DNA of 64,000 nt from Bradyrhizobium guangdongense (GTDB lineage: Bacteria; Pseudomonadota; Alphaproteobacteria; Rhizobiales; Xanthobacteraceae): positions 4,154,001 to 4,218,000 of the forward strand of contig NZ_CP030051.1 of assembly GCF_004114975.1 (NCBI RefSeq), given 5' to 3'. The position numbers were made by a program, and so were the translations under genes. A model generated the notes under the pieces. It ran no database searches. It was not told the DNA's origin and saw nothing but the letters and a program-made list of their open reading frames with translations. The first letter of the stretch is position 1. Each line of letters opens with the position of its first letter. Below, piece after piece: positions 17,291-26,868 of the stretch.

Positions 17291-18268
17291 CTAGATTCCT
17301 TCAAACAGAGCGGTCGAAAGATAGCGCTCTGAGAAGGACGGCACGATAGCCAGGATGGTTTTTCCTGCAGCTTCCGGCCGCTTGCCGATCTGGAGCGCGG
17401 CCGCGATCGCGGCGCCTGAGGAGATGCCACCCGGAATGCCCTCATGCCGCGCCAACGCCCGCGAAGTCTCGATGGCCGTTGTCGAGTTGATCTTGACGAT
17501 CTCGTCGATCACGGAGCGATCGAGAATGTCAGGCACGAAGCCTGCGCCAATGCCCTGGATCTTGTGGGGCGTGTGCTGGCCGCCTGACAGCACCGGGCTT
17601 TCCTCCGGCTCGACCGCGACCACCCGCAAGGATGCCTTGCGCGGCTTCAGGACCTGACCGACACCGGTGATAGTGCCTCCGGTACCGACGCCGGCGACGA
17701 AGTAGTCGATATTGCCTGCGGTGTCGTTCCAGATCTCTTCCGCCGTGGTGCGACGATGCACTTCAGGATTGGCGAGGTTCTTGAACTGCTGCGGCATCAC
17801 CGAGTTCGGTGTCGTCTTCAAAAGCTCTTCGGCGGCCGCGATCGCGCCCTTCATGCCCTGCGCGGCCGGCGTCAGCACCAGTTCGGCGCCGAGGAAGGCG
17901 AGCATCTTGCGCCGCTCGATCGACATGGATTCCGGCATCACCAGCTTCAAGCGGTATCCGCGTGAGGCCGCGACAAAGGCGAGCGCAATACCGGTATTGC
18001 CGGAGGTCGGCTCGATCAGCACGGTGTCGGGCTTGATGATGCCCGCCTTCTCCATGGCGATGATCATGGCCGCACCGATGCGGTCCTTCACGCTCGCGGC
18101 CGGATTGAAATATTCAAGCTTTGCCAGAATGGTCGCATTGACGCCGTGCATGCCCGGCAACCTGCGCAAGCGCACGATCGGCGTGTCGCCAAAAGCCTCG
18201 ACGATCGAGTCATAGACCCGGCCGCGACCCGGTTGGTGCGCTGCACCCGTGGTGGACGTTGCATCCAT
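17291..18268 (-). CDS. cysK: Cysteine synthase A (O-acetylserine sulfhydrylase)
   Basis: This 325-residue PLP enzyme makes cysteine from O-acetylserine and sulphide. The PLP lysine is K61 in [21 protein letters not shown] binds the substrate carboxylate; [12 protein letters not shown] binds the PLP phosphate; and GISSGAA is the late conserved loop. The length fits CysK (about 310-325), with a 17-residue N-terminal extension ([17 protein letters not shown]) that lies outside the fold. It is followed three bases later by the BrnA-like gene. A 12-codon frame with two Cys codons lies upstream (18326-18364). Confidence 0.94.
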   Translation of the reverse strand: MDATSTTGAAHQPGRGRVYDSIVEAFGDTPIVRLRRLPGMHGVNATILAKLEYFNPAASVKDRIGAAMIIAMEKAGIIKPDTVLIEPTSGNTGIALAFVAASRGYRLKLVMPESMSIERRKMLAFLGAELVLTPAAQGMKGAIAAAEELLKTTPNSVMPQQFKNLANPEVHRRTTAEEIWNDTAGNIDYFVAGVGTGGTITGVGQVLKPRKASLRVVAVEPEESPVLSGGQHTPHKIQGIGAGFVPDILDRSVIDEIVKINSTTAIETSRALARHEGIPGGISSGAAIAAALQIGKRPEAAGKTILAIVPSFSERYLSTALFEGI

Positions 18269-18325
18269 GACGAACTCCTCTTGGCAACAATTTGCACTTC
18301 TGGCAGAGCGCTTGCACAGTTACGG

Positions 18326-18364
18326 TCAGCGTGTGACCACCGCGCAAGCGGCAATGCGGCACAT
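18326..18364 (-). promoter_or_regulatory. Possible cysteine-containing leader peptide upstream of cysK
   Basis: A 12-codon frame reads M-C-R-I-A-A-C-A-V-V-T-R then TGA, 57 bases before the cysK start on the same strand. Its last codons overlap a small inverted repeat (GGTCA-5-TGACC). It has no clear ribosome site and no T-run terminator follows, so translation is uncertain and the case for control by cysteine supply is weak. Confidence 0.25.
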
Positions 18365-18492
18365 GTTAAATACGCTGCATCGCAAAACCGCGTGAGCTTT
18401 AATTAGCAGAAAACCAACGCATTTGTGTTGCGACCTCGTCAACTGATTCTGCTTATGTTAGACTTAGGTCTCGAAGCAGGGAGGTCACCACG

Positions 18493-18711
18493 ATGTCAGC
18501 TATCGCTGAAGTCTTGCCGACCGTCACGCCAAGGCGCGATCCGCGTTGCAGCGAGTTGCCCACCTGTCCCGTCTGCGCCGACTCCATGGTCGCCGCCGAA
18601 GCTTCCGCCTACGTCTCGGACCATATGATCAGTTATCTCTGGACCTGCGACAATTGCGGCTATGGCTTCGTGACCAAGCACGCCGTCAAGCAGCGACTCG
18701 TCTGCAATTGA
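18493..18711 (+). CDS. Small two-CXXC protein, zinc-ribbon-like
   Basis: This 72-residue protein has two CxxC pairs, PTCPVCADSM (residues 24-33) and WTCDNCGYGF (residues 50-59), separated by a hydrophobic stretch. Two Cys codons also lie near the ends. The layout suggests one zinc site. The AGGGAGG ribosome site sits about eight bases before ATG 18493. The family was not identified. Its TGA ends directly before the stop of the converging tgt gene. Confidence 0.65.
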   Translation: MSAIAEVLPTVTPRRDPRCSELPTCPVCADSMVAAEASAYVSDHMISYLWTCDNCGYGFVTKHAVKQRLVCN

Positions 18712-19845
<1,134 letters not shown>

Positions 19846-19941
19846 GGCGTGCTTATTGCGTGTCGAGGCAGCCCGATCAACCCGCACGATGCCCCAGACT
19901 GGGACAGCGTTGACGCGGACGTGATCCGCGCCGGCCTTGTT

Positions 19942-19970
19942 AAACAAAACGATACAGTATAGTTTAATAC
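19942..19970. promoter_or_regulatory. Candidate TetR operator upstream of patatin-tetR
   Basis: The half-site AAACAAAACGATAC (19942-19955) is followed by A and the imperfect mirror GTATAGTTTAATAC (9 of 14 match). It is identical over 14 bases to the left half of the site at 22170-22198. It overlaps TATAGT (19958-19963), a possible -10, and lies between the divergent tgt and patatin genes, about 100 bases from each start. Confidence 0.6.
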
Positions 19971-20068
19971 CGGGGGACTGGACGAGACGCTGTGGCAACA
20001 TTGCCGGCAGCTGTAAATGCGTGATCGTCAGCCAGCGACCAATGCCCCTCCCCATATGTTCGACCGAC

Positions 20069-21223
20069 ATGTCCGCCACTCCCGATGGCCGGGCGAAGCG
20101 GACAGGCGCCCGCCCGATCGGGGCGCTGGTGCTGGCGTGCAGTCTGGCGCTCACCGCCTGCACTTCGCTGCCCCGCACGCCCTACACGGCGGCCGATGCC
20201 CGCGCCTCCCGCGTGCTCGATATCGACGGCTTGCGCCGCTATGCCGACGAACCCGTCACCAGATTCAACTTCGAGCAGGACAAGGCGACCGGGAGCAGAA
20301 CCTACCTGGCGCTATCAGGCGGCGGCGCCGATGGCGCCTATGGCGTCGGCGTCCTGAACGGCTGGACTGTGGCGCATAACCGCCCAGCTTTCTCCGTCGT
20401 CTCCGGCGTGAGCACCGGCGGCCTGATCGCACCCTTTGCGTTCCTTGGATCGCAATATGACGACACGCTGCGGGAGCTCTACACCAGCGGCATCGCCGAG
20501 AGCCTGCTGAACGATCCCAGCATCATGCGCGTACTGTTCGGTTCGGGCCTGTTCGGCAATACGCGGCTGCGCGAACTGGTGGCACGCTACGTCGGGCCGG
20601 AGATCCTGGCTCAGGTCGCGCGCGAGAACGCCAAGGGGCGGCGTCTATTGGTCGTCACCACCGATCTCGACACCCAGCGCACCGCGATCTGGGATATGGG
20701 CAAGATCGCCGCGGTCGGCACGCCTGAAGCGCTCAAGCTGTTTCGCGACGTGATGGCCGCCTCCGCCAGCATTCCCCTGGTGTTTCCGCCGATCATGATC
20801 GAGGCCGAAGGCGGCGGGCGCAGGTTTCAGGAGATGCATGTCGACGGCGGCGTGACGGCCCCGGTGCTGACCTTGCCGGAAGCTCTGCTGCTCCAGGGGC
20901 GCCTGCCCGGCAACGCGAAGATGGACATCTACATCCTCGTCAACAAGAAGATCGAGCGCAATTTCGAGCTCGTCGCCAACAGCACGATCGACGTCGCCTC
21001 ACGCAGCCTGTCGTCGATCACGCAGTCGCAAACACGCTCGATCATCTTGTCGACCTATGATTTCGCCCAGCGTAACCATCTCGGCTTTCATCTCTCCTAT
21101 ATCGAACGCGACTATCCAGCGCCTCCTTCCGAGGGATTCGACACCGCCTATATGCGGGCGCTTTACCAATACGGATACGAGAAAGCGGCCGCCGGCCAGG
21201 CCTGGACCTCGCGGATGCCCTGA
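20069..21223 (+). CDS. Patatin-like phospholipase, lipoprotein
   Basis: The protein has 384 residues from ATG 20069. The N-terminus [18 protein letters not shown] carries a lipobox (LTAC), so it is predicted to be anchored in a membrane by a lipidated Cys. The patatin fold shows the oxyanion loop [14 protein letters not shown], the nucleophile elbow VVSGVSTGG (G-x-S-x-G), and the catalytic dyad Asp in MHVDGGV. It is expected to hydrolyse phospholipids or other acyl esters. An ATG at 20042 or the longer frame from 19937 would put extra residues before the lipoprotein signal. It is followed by the tetR gene and preceded by a candidate TetR operator. Confidence 0.87.
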   Translation: MSATPDGRAKRTGARPIGALVLACSLALTACTSLPRTPYTAADARASRVLDIDGLRRYADEPVTRFNFEQDKATGSRTYLALSGGGADGAYGVGVLNGWTVAHNRPAFSVVSGVSTGGLIAPFAFLGSQYDDTLRELYTSGIAESLLNDPSIMRVLFGSGLFGNTRLRELVARYVGPEILAQVARENAKGRRLLVVTTDLDTQRTAIWDMGKIAAVGTPEALKLFRDVMAASASIPLVFPPIMIEAEGGGRRFQEMHVDGGVTAPVLTLPEALLLQGRLPGNAKMDIYILVNKKIERNFELVANSTIDVASRSLSSITQSQTRSIILSTYDFAQRNHLGFHLSYIERDYPAPPSEGFDTAYMRALYQYGYEKAAAGQAWTSRMP

Positions 21224-21322
21224 GATCCGCCCTCAGGAACGACGGTGGTGCAAGTCCGTTGACGATACGGCCAATTCGGCCAGATTCGCGATGACGCCCC
21301 GGTTGCTGCGCGTTATACAGCA

Positions 21323-22114
21323 ATGAACATTGGCAACATGGCGCAAGAATCATTGGGCACATTGGGCATGGGATTGGCTGCGACCAAGGCAAGAACGGCA
21401 GCGGCTCGGCGCGAGGTATCGAAATCGCGCGGCGGCCGGCCGACGAAGTCAGCTGCGATCGAGCGCGATCAGCGGTTGATCGAGGTCGCCACCCGCCTGT
21501 TTCTCGATCGCGGTTTTGACGCGACCTCGCTTGACGCGGTGGCGGAAACGGCGCGCGTCAGCAAGCCTACGGTCTATTCCCGCTATGGCGACAAGCGCGG
21601 GCTGTTCACGGCCGTGCTGAGGCGCGAGATCGCGCGCTGGCTCGCGCCGCTATCGGCCGCGGCCGAGACGCAGCTCGGCAGTCCGTCCGACATTTCGGTC
21701 GAACAGCGGCTGATCGAGATCGGGCGCGAAATGCTCAGTTTCACCTGCGGGCCGGACGCCATGGCCTTCAGCCGGATGATGACGTCGCAGGCCATCAACT
21801 TTCCTGACATTGCCAGGCTCGGCAAGGAAGAAGGCTGGCTGAAAGCGGTCGCCACCACCGCGCGCTTCTTCGACCATCTGGTGGCGCAAGGCGCACTCGA
21901 CGTCGACGACACCACGATCGCGGCGGAAGTGTTCCTCGACGTTGTCGTCGGTCACACCCACCGCATGGCGACGTTCGGCACGCCGATGGAACTGAAGGCC
22001 GCCGAGAAGCGGATGCGCGCGGCGATCAAGCTGTTCCTGGCCGGCGCGATCGGACCAGCCGACCGCGTCCAAAGCATCCCAAAACCCGCTCCAAAGCGCC
22101 GCCCATCCCGCTGA
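21323..22114 (+). CDS. TetR/AcrR family transcriptional regulator
   Basis: This 263-residue repressor has a 45-residue basic, low-complexity N-terminus (TAAARREVSKSRGGRPTKSA) before the HTH domain. The HTH reads ATSLDAVAETARVSKPTVYS then RYGDKRGLFTAVLRREI. The C-terminal ligand and dimerisation domain resembles the AefR-like type (SFTCGPDAMAFSRMMTSQAIN). It lies 99 bases after the patatin gene on the same strand and may be cotranscribed. Two candidate operators flank the patatin-tetR pair, which suggests that it represses its own operon and the PepSY gene. The ligand is unknown. Confidence 0.9.
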   Translation: MNIGNMAQESLGTLGMGLAATKARTAAARREVSKSRGGRPTKSAAIERDQRLIEVATRLFLDRGFDATSLDAVAETARVSKPTVYSRYGDKRGLFTAVLRREIARWLAPLSAAAETQLGSPSDISVEQRLIEIGREMLSFTCGPDAMAFSRMMTSQAINFPDIARLGKEEGWLKAVATTARFFDHLVAQGALDVDDTTIAAEVFLDVVVGHTHRMATFGTPMELKAAEKRMRAAIKLFLAGAIGPADRVQSIPKPAPKRRPSR

Positions 22115-22162
22115 CATTTCCGTGAAACCGGCGATTTGTCCCTGCGGACGATCGTCTCGTCG

Positions 22163-22198
22163 TTGACCAAAACAAAACGATACCGTATGGTTTTGTTT
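22163..22198 (+). promoter_or_regulatory. Promoter with embedded TetR operator upstream of PepSY gene
   Basis: The -35 TTGACC (22163-22168) and -10 TATGGT (22186-22191) are 17 bases apart. The near-perfect palindrome AAACAAAACGATAC-C-GTATGGTTTTGTTT (22170-22198, 13 of 14 mirror positions) fills the spacer and the -10. A repressor bound here would block polymerase. Confidence 0.7.
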
Positions 22199-22289
22199 GT
22201 AAAGCGGTGCGGACCACTTTTTTCACCAGCCCCAAAAGAGGACCGGACCGCTTAGATCGCCGCGACGGGTGCAGCCCGTCCCGACGCTC

Positions 22290-22320
22290 CGCGGCCGGCC
22301 GGTGCCCAAGGCCGGCCGCG
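22290..22320 (+). other. Hairpin in the leader of the PepSY gene
   Basis: CGCGGCCGGC (22290-22299) pairs perfectly with GCCGGCCGCG (22311-22320) around an 11-base loop. The following ATTTCTTTAC is not a clean T-run. It may end tetR read-through or act as a weak attenuator. Confidence 0.45.
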
Positions 22321-22367
22321 ATTTCTTTACGAACGTCCGGCAGACTGACTGGTCGAGGGTTTGGACC

Positions 22368-22973
22368 ATGAGATCGACAAAACGACGGGTGGCAGGCTTG
22401 CTGGCGATCGCCCTGTCGGGGCTGCTCGCCGCCGCGCCGGCCCGCGCCATCGTCTCGGCGAGCTCGACGCCCGCCACCCTCCACAACGAGACGGATGGGG
22501 ATATCACGGCGGACCGCCAGGCCATCAGCCGCGAGATCGAGCGCTTCCGCAGCTCCTCGATCTCGATCAGCCAGGCCATGGCGATTGCGGAGGCCCGTCA
22601 TGCCGGCGCGACAACCGCCGATGTCAGCTTCGACGGCGGCTCGGGCGTACCGGTGTACCGGGTCAAGACCCTGCACAACGATCGGATCTGGCGCAACACC
22701 ATCAACGCGGCGACCGGCGAGGTGATGAGCGGCGAAGCCGCCCTGCCCCTGGCCGAGCTCGACCTGGAGGATCGCAGCAATCTCGCGGCGCTCGGCACCA
22801 TAAAGCACCGCCTCGCCGATGCCGTGCGCGTCGCGGAGAAAGCTGCATCCGGCAAGGCCATCAGCGGCGGGCTGGTGCGCGATCGCGGCCGGCTCAATTT
22901 CGCGATCGTCGTCATCAGCGGCGACGATCTCAAGGAGGTCATCCTTGAGCCGCCAGGCGCGCGGAGCAGGTAG
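22368..22973 (+). CDS. PepSY domain protein, periplasmic
   Basis: This 201-residue protein starts with a signal peptide (RRVAGLLAIALSGLLAAAPA, cleavage near ARA). The body has one or two PepSY-like units: SISISQAMAIAEARHAGATT followed by VPVYRVKTLHNDRIWRNTIN and AATGEVMSGEA. PepSY proteins are periplasmic and often bind or inhibit peptidases, or sense stress. ATG 22368 is used although the frame is open upstream. Its promoter contains a TetR operator, so it is the likely third member of that regulon. The protein is well separated from the asd leader (about 65 bases on). Confidence 0.8.
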   Translation: MRSTKRRVAGLLAIALSGLLAAAPARAIVSASSTPATLHNETDGDITADRQAISREIERFRSSSISISQAMAIAEARHAGATTADVSFDGGSGVPVYRVKTLHNDRIWRNTINAATGEVMSGEAALPLAELDLEDRSNLAALGTIKHRLADAVRVAEKAASGKAISGGLVRDRGRLNFAIVVISGDDLKEVILEPPGARSR

Positions 22974-23002
22974 CGATAGGCCACAATCCGGCCGAAAAGC
23001 CA

Positions 23003-23031
23003 TTGACGCGCGCAGGACTCTCCCGCATAAG
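23003..23031 (+). promoter_or_regulatory. Promoter of the asd leader
   Basis: TTGACG (23003-23008) and CATAAG (23026-23031) are spaced by 17 bases. A start 7 to 9 bases after the -10 would place the first transcribed base at or next to the ATG of the leader peptide (23040), giving a leaderless or nearly leaderless message. Confidence 0.65.
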
Positions 23032-23039
23032 TCGCCGCC

Positions 23040-23111
23040 ATGTTCACGACCACCAAACGCACGACCAAAACCACCACGGCCTTCGGGGCCCGGGGAGGCG
23101 TGCGCGCGTAG
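23040..23111 (+). CDS. Threonine-rich leader peptide of asd (23 aa)
   Basis: A 23-codon frame begins MFTTTKRTTKTTTA and ends at TAG 23109-23111. Eight of codons 3-13 are Thr; the others there are two Lys and one Arg. Thr and Lys are both end products downstream of aspartate-semialdehyde dehydrogenase. The ATG has no ribosome site but sits right after the predicted transcription start, as in leaderless messages. An intrinsic terminator follows 30 bases after the stop and asd begins about 44 bases after that. This matches a leader peptide for ribosome-mediated attenuation. It is too short for standard gene finders. Confidence 0.75.
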   Translation: MFTTTKRTTKTTTAFGARGGVRA

Positions 23112-23141
23112 TCGTCGACTAGAACGCATCAAGCTCTGCCG

Positions 23142-23173
23142 AAGCCCCGCCCTCGATGGTCTGGGGCTTTTTT
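23142..23173 (+). terminator. Attenuator-type terminator ahead of asd
   Basis: AAGCCCC (23142-23148) pairs with GGGGCTT (23163-23169) across 14 bases and is followed directly by a run of T (six in 23168-23173). Upstream CTTCGG (23081-23086), within the leader frame, is complementary to CCGAAG (23139-23144) and could form an alternative pairing that breaks the terminator stem. Confidence 0.75.
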
Positions 23174-23216
23174 GTTGCCTAAATCCCAGCTCAACCGAAA
23201 TGCAATGGAGGACAAA

Positions 23217-24242
23217 GTGAGTAACGATCCCGTCGTCGCGATTGTCGGCGTCACCGGTGCGGTGGGCGCCGAATTCATCGCCACCATGGACAAGCGCGGC
23301 TTTCGCGTCAGCAAGCTCAAGGCGCTCGCGAGCGCCCGCTCGGCCGGCAAGACGGTGTCGTTCCGCGGCCAGAACATTGTCATCGAGGAGTTGACCGAGC
23401 GCTCATTCGACGGCGTCGACATCGCGCTGTTCTCCGCCGGCAGCGGCATCTCCAAGAAGTTCGCGCCTGTTGCGGTCAAGGCCGGGGCCGTCGTCGTCGA
23501 CAACTCCTCCGCCTTCCGGATGGACCCGAACGTGCCGCTGGTGATCCCAGAGGTGAACGGCAATCGCATCCGCGATCACAAGGGCATCATCGCCAATCCG
23601 AACTGCGCCGCGATCACCGCGCTCGTGCCGCTGTGGCCGATCCATCGGAAGAACCGGATCAAGCGCGTCATCATCTCGACCTACCAGGCCGCCTCCGGCG
23701 CCGGCGCTGCTGCGATGGACGAACTGGTCGAGTCCACCCGCGCCAATCTCAACGGGCAGGTCTATACGCCCAAGGTGATGCCGCACCCCTACGCCTTCAA
23801 TCTCTTCAGCCACAACACGGCAATCGACCCCGAGACCGGCTACAACGACGAAGAGACCAAGGTCATCAAAGAAACCCGCAAGATCTTCGAGGACGAGAAG
23901 ATCGCGATCGGCGTCACCTGCGTGCGCGTGCCGGTGCTGCGCGCGCATTGCGAGGCCATCACCTTCGAATGCGAGAAGCCGATCACCGAGGATCAGGTCC
24001 GCGCCATCATGGCGCAGGCACCGGGCGTGAAGATGGTCGACGATCGCGTCAAGAACCACTTCCCGATGCCGATCGACGCCTCGGGTCAGGACGACGTTCT
24101 TGTCGGCCGCATCCGCAAGGATCTCAGCGACGCTAGCGGCCATTCGATCTCGATGTTCGTGGCGGCCGATCAGCTGCTCAAGGGTGCGGCTCTCAACGCG
24201 GTGCAGATCGCGGAGCTGTTGCCGCAGCGGGTGATGGCGTAA
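23217..24242 (+). CDS. asd: Aspartate-semialdehyde dehydrogenase
   Basis: This 341-residue enzyme makes L-aspartate-4-semialdehyde, the branch point to lysine/diaminopimelate, threonine, methionine and isoleucine. It shows the NADP loop VGVTGAVGAEF, the catalytic Cys in NPNCAAITALVPL, and the motif TYQAASGAGAAAMDEL. The GTG at 23217 is used: GGAGG sits five to six bases before it. An in-frame ATG at 23205 lacks a ribosome site. Expression is probably controlled by the Thr-rich leader and terminator just upstream. An IS110-type transposase gene follows 219 bases after the stop on the other strand. Confidence 0.95.
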   Translation: MSNDPVVAIVGVTGAVGAEFIATMDKRGFRVSKLKALASARSAGKTVSFRGQNIVIEELTERSFDGVDIALFSAGSGISKKFAPVAVKAGAVVVDNSSAFRMDPNVPLVIPEVNGNRIRDHKGIIANPNCAAITALVPLWPIHRKNRIKRVIISTYQAASGAGAAAMDELVESTRANLNGQVYTPKVMPHPYAFNLFSHNTAIDPETGYNDEETKVIKETRKIFEDEKIAIGVTCVRVPVLRAHCEAITFECEKPITEDQVRAIMAQAPGVKMVDDRVKNHFPMPIDASGQDDVLVGRIRKDLSDASGHSISMFVAADQLLKGAALNAVQIAELLPQRVMA

Positions 24243-25645
24243 CGGAAGCTTCCGTAGAAGCAGGTATCGTAGCAACCATTAAGTCGCCCCCGATGGCCTT
24301 GATGGTGACGCCGCGCTTGCGCCCATCAAGGCGTGGCCTGGCAGCAGCTGATGTAAGGCGGGAGCAGAGCGACGGCCAGCCTTGACGGCCGCCGCGCGCG
24401 GCGTCTTTGTTGCGGCAGGTCGGGACGAAGAAACGGTCGCCTAGTCGAACAAAGAAACGGGTCAGGCGGCGGGCCGCTTGGCGAGTTGAGGCAGCTCTGC
24501 CACCCAGGGAGTTCCGCGGGCGACGACGGCGTTGATCGTGACGAGCAGCTTTCTGGCGCAGGCGATGAGCGCGCATTTGTGGCCTTTGCCGGCGGCGATC
24601 AGGCGGGCGTACAGAGCCTTGAGCTGCGGATTCCAGCGGAAGGATGCCGCAAGGGCCGCGGTGTAGAGCGCCCGGCGCAGGCGTTCGCGGCCACCCTCGA
24701 TGTGACGGGCGCCGGCGCGATTGCCGCTGTCGTCGTCGTAAGGCGCCAGCCCGCCGAGAGCTGCAGCGGGCCCACGCGTGATGTTGCCGACCTCGGGCAT
24801 CCTGACCAGGACGGCAACCGCGGTCGGCAGGCCGCAGCCGGCGACGCTATAGATCAGATCGAGCCGTGCGGCCAGATCAGGGTGCTTGCGGATCGTCGCC
24901 AGCAGCGCTTTGAGTTCAGCTCGTTTGGACTTGGTCAGGAGCGCGATCTGCGCCTTCCAAACCCCTTGAATCCGCGTGTCGCGGCAACTCTCAAGCCGGT
25001 TCTTCAGTCTTGCGATGTCCTCCGTGATCTGGTCGATCATCGTCAGATGCTCGGCAAAGGGCTGCAGACGCGGATCCGGAGCGGGATGGATCGTTTTGAC
25101 CGCAGCAGTGCACATCGCGATCAGCGCCGCGTCGATCGTATCGTTCTTGGCCAGCAGCTGATGGAACGTGGCATAGGCACGGACCTGCTTGGGCTGAAAC
25201 AGGACGACGACGAACCGCTTGCGTCGCAGCTCAGCGACGACAGCCCGCTCATAGCCTCCGCTTGCCTCGATCCCTATCCGCTTGACCTTGTGGCCCTTCA
25301 GCCACTCCACCAGCTCCTGGCGGCCTTCTACCGTATTGTCGACCTGCAATCGCTCCGAGCTGCCGTCGACCGCCACGTCGAGCTTGTCTTTGCCGGTATC
25401 GATCCCGGCACAGATCATGATATGCTTGGCCATCTTCCTCGACCCTCCCTTGTGAATGCGAACCTGAAGTTCGTTCAACCATGCGGGTCCCGCTGAAGTG
25501 CCGACCGCGATCTTGCTACGAAACGCAGCCCTTCAGGGCTTCGGTGGGCATCGATCCGATCGATCGGCGGCCCAGCTCGGGCGGCCACCCGGGCTGGGCC
25601 ATTCCTCACGGAACGTGGCCATCCTAACCCGGCGCGCTAATACAA
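24243..25645. mobile_element. Interval containing an IS110-family insertion; ends not located
   Basis: The interval between asd and the hairpin repeat beside queA contains one transposase gene. IS110 elements usually lack terminal inverted repeats and make no long target duplication, so the boundaries cannot be placed by eye. A 10-base inverted repeat (GCCTTGATGG 24296-24305 with CCATCAAGGC 24323-24332) and a palindrome GGAAGCTTCC (24244-24253) lie in the non-coding left part. Confidence 0.6.
24462..25433 (-). CDS. IS110 family transposase
   Basis: This 323-residue protein (from ATG 25433) has the two IS110 domains. The N-terminal DEDD-type nuclease (DEDD_Tnp_IS110) starts GIDTGKDKLDVAV with the first Asp, then IGIEASGGYE and LLAKNDTIDAALIA. 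The C-terminal Transposase_20 region reads IYSVAGCGLPTAVAVL and GGLAPYDDDSGN, with the serine motif RRALYTAALAASF. The frame looks intact with no stops, so the element may still be active. Upstream in-frame start 25478 would add 15 residues; the ATG at 25433 precedes MAKHIMICAGID, the usual start. It lies between asd and queA. Confidence 0.93.
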   Translation of the reverse strand: MAKHIMICAGIDTGKDKLDVAVDGSSERLQVDNTVEGRQELVEWLKGHKVKRIGIEASGGYERAVVAELRRKRFVVVLFQPKQVRAYATFHQLLAKNDTIDAALIAMCTAAVKTIHPAPDPRLQPFAEHLTMIDQITEDIARLKNRLESCRDTRIQGVWKAQIALLTKSKRAELKALLATIRKHPDLAARLDLIYSVAGCGLPTAVAVLVRMPEVGNITRGPAAALGGLAPYDDDSGNRAGARHIEGGRERLRRALYTAALAASFRWNPQLKALYARLIAAGKGHKCALIACARKLLVTINAVVARGTPWVAELPQLAKRPAA

Positions 25646-25730
25646 GGGTGGGCAAAGGCGCGAAGCGCCGTGCCCACCTGTCTTCTCCGCATTCAAGAAA
25701 GACGTGGGCACGCTTCGCTTTGCCCACCCT
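25646..25730. repeat. Pair of inverted palindromic repeats (GTGGGCA type)
   Basis: Two copies of one unit in opposite orientation, each a hairpin. The first has GTGGGCA (25648-25654) with TGCCCAC (25671-25677) and an inner GGCGC/GCGCC stem. The second has GTGGGCA (25704-25710) with TGCCCAC (25721-25727). They lie just before the queA stop codon and resemble REP-type repeats. Confidence 0.75.
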
Positions 25731-25742
25731 ACGGCGCCGGAG

Positions 25743-26816
25743 CTAGCCGCCTGCCCGAAACAACAGACACGCGTCGCCATACGAGTAGAACCTGTACTCA
25801 TTCGCGATCGCGTGCGCGTAGGCCTGCTTCATCGTGTCCAGGCCAGCAAAGGCGGACACCAGCATGAACAATGTCGACTTGGGCAAATGGAAGTTCGTCA
25901 TCAGGACATCGACCGCGCGAAAGCGATAGCCCGGCGTGATGAAGATCGAAGTCTCCGCCGCGAACGGCTGAATGATCCCGTCCTCGTTCGCCGCGCTTTC
26001 CAGCAGCCGCAACGAGGTGGTGCCGACGGCGACGATGCGCCCGCCGTTTTTCCGCGCAGTGTTGAGCTGCTCGGCCGTCTCGGCCGAGATCGTACCCCAC
26101 TCGGCATGCATCTTGTGACCGTCGGTATCCTCGACCTTGACCGGCAGGAACGTCCCTGCCCCGACATGCAGCGTCACCCTGACGATGCCGACGCCGCGCG
26201 CTTGCAGCGCCTGCTCGAGCGCGGGCGTGAAATGCAGACCCGCGGTGGGCGCCGCGACAGCGCCTTCGTTCGCTGCGAACATGGTCTGGTAGTCGGCGAA
26301 GTCCTGATCATCAGGCGTGCGCTTGGAGGCGATGTAGGGCGGCAGCGGCGGGCTGCCGAGGTCGGCGATCGCCTGGTCCAGCGCCGGGCCGTGGAACGAG
26401 AATGACAGCGTCACCTCGCCTTCACCGCCCTTGGCCTCGACCTCGGCATCGAGATGGCCGAGCAGGCAAACCTTGCCTTCATTGCCGAAACGGATGCGGT
26501 CGCCGGCGACGAGCTTCTTTGCCGGCTTCACCAGCGCCTGCCAGCGCGAGCCGTCGAGGCGCTTGATCAACGTCGCCTCGATCTTCGGCTCGGTCTCGCG
26601 GCCAATGCGACGGCCTTTCAATTGCGCCGCGATGACCTTCGTATCGTTGACGACGAGCTGGTCGCGTGGCTGCAGCCATTGCGGCAGGTCGGCGACGGTC
26701 TGGTCGCGCAGCGCGCCGCCTTCTACGACCAGCATCTTCGCCGAGTCGCGCGGGCTGGCCGGGCGCAACGCGATGCGCTCGGGCGGCAGGTCGAAATCGA
26801 AGAGATCGGTGCGCAT
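25743..26816 (-). CDS. queA: S-adenosylmethionine:tRNA ribosyltransferase-isomerase
   Basis: This 357-residue enzyme transfers and rearranges the ribosyl part of SAM onto preQ1-tRNA to make epoxyqueuosine, the step after Tgt. It starts [19 protein letters not shown], then [16 protein letters not shown]. The conserved centre is [17 protein letters not shown] near residue 180, followed by THVGAGTF-type [16 protein letters not shown]. The end has [19 protein letters not shown]. The length is normal (about 350). It is followed upstream by ppiB with a gap of about 50 bases, in the same direction. In related bacteria queA and tgt are often neighbours; here they are about 6 kb apart. Confidence 0.95.
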   Translation of the reverse strand: MRTDLFDFDLPPERIALRPASPRDSAKMLVVEGGALRDQTVADLPQWLQPRDQLVVNDTKVIAAQLKGRRIGRETEPKIEATLIKRLDGSRWQALVKPAKKLVAGDRIRFGNEGKVCLLGHLDAEVEAKGGEGEVTLSFSFHGPALDQAIADLGSPPLPPYIASKRTPDDQDFADYQTMFAANEGAVAAPTAGLHFTPALEQALQARGVGIVRVTLHVGAGTFLPVKVEDTDGHKMHAEWGTISAETAEQLNTARKNGGRIVAVGTTSLRLLESAANEDGIIQPFAAETSIFITPGYRFRAVDVLMTNFHLPKSTLFMLVSAFAGLDTMKQAYAHAIANEYRFYSYGDACLLFRAGG

Positions 26817-26868
26817 TTGCAGCTTGCCACCAGGAGCGCGCCTGCGCGCGCCCCTGGAAATGAGGAGC

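Noticed and set aside
18326..18425. SAM-II-like riboswitch upstream of cysK
   Set aside because: A few shared short runs (ATTTAAC, GCATTGC) were seen, but the downstream A-rich strand needed for the pseudoknot is missing.
25646..25730. CRISPR repeats
   Set aside because: Only two inverted copies, no spacers and no cas genes; they are hairpin repeats.
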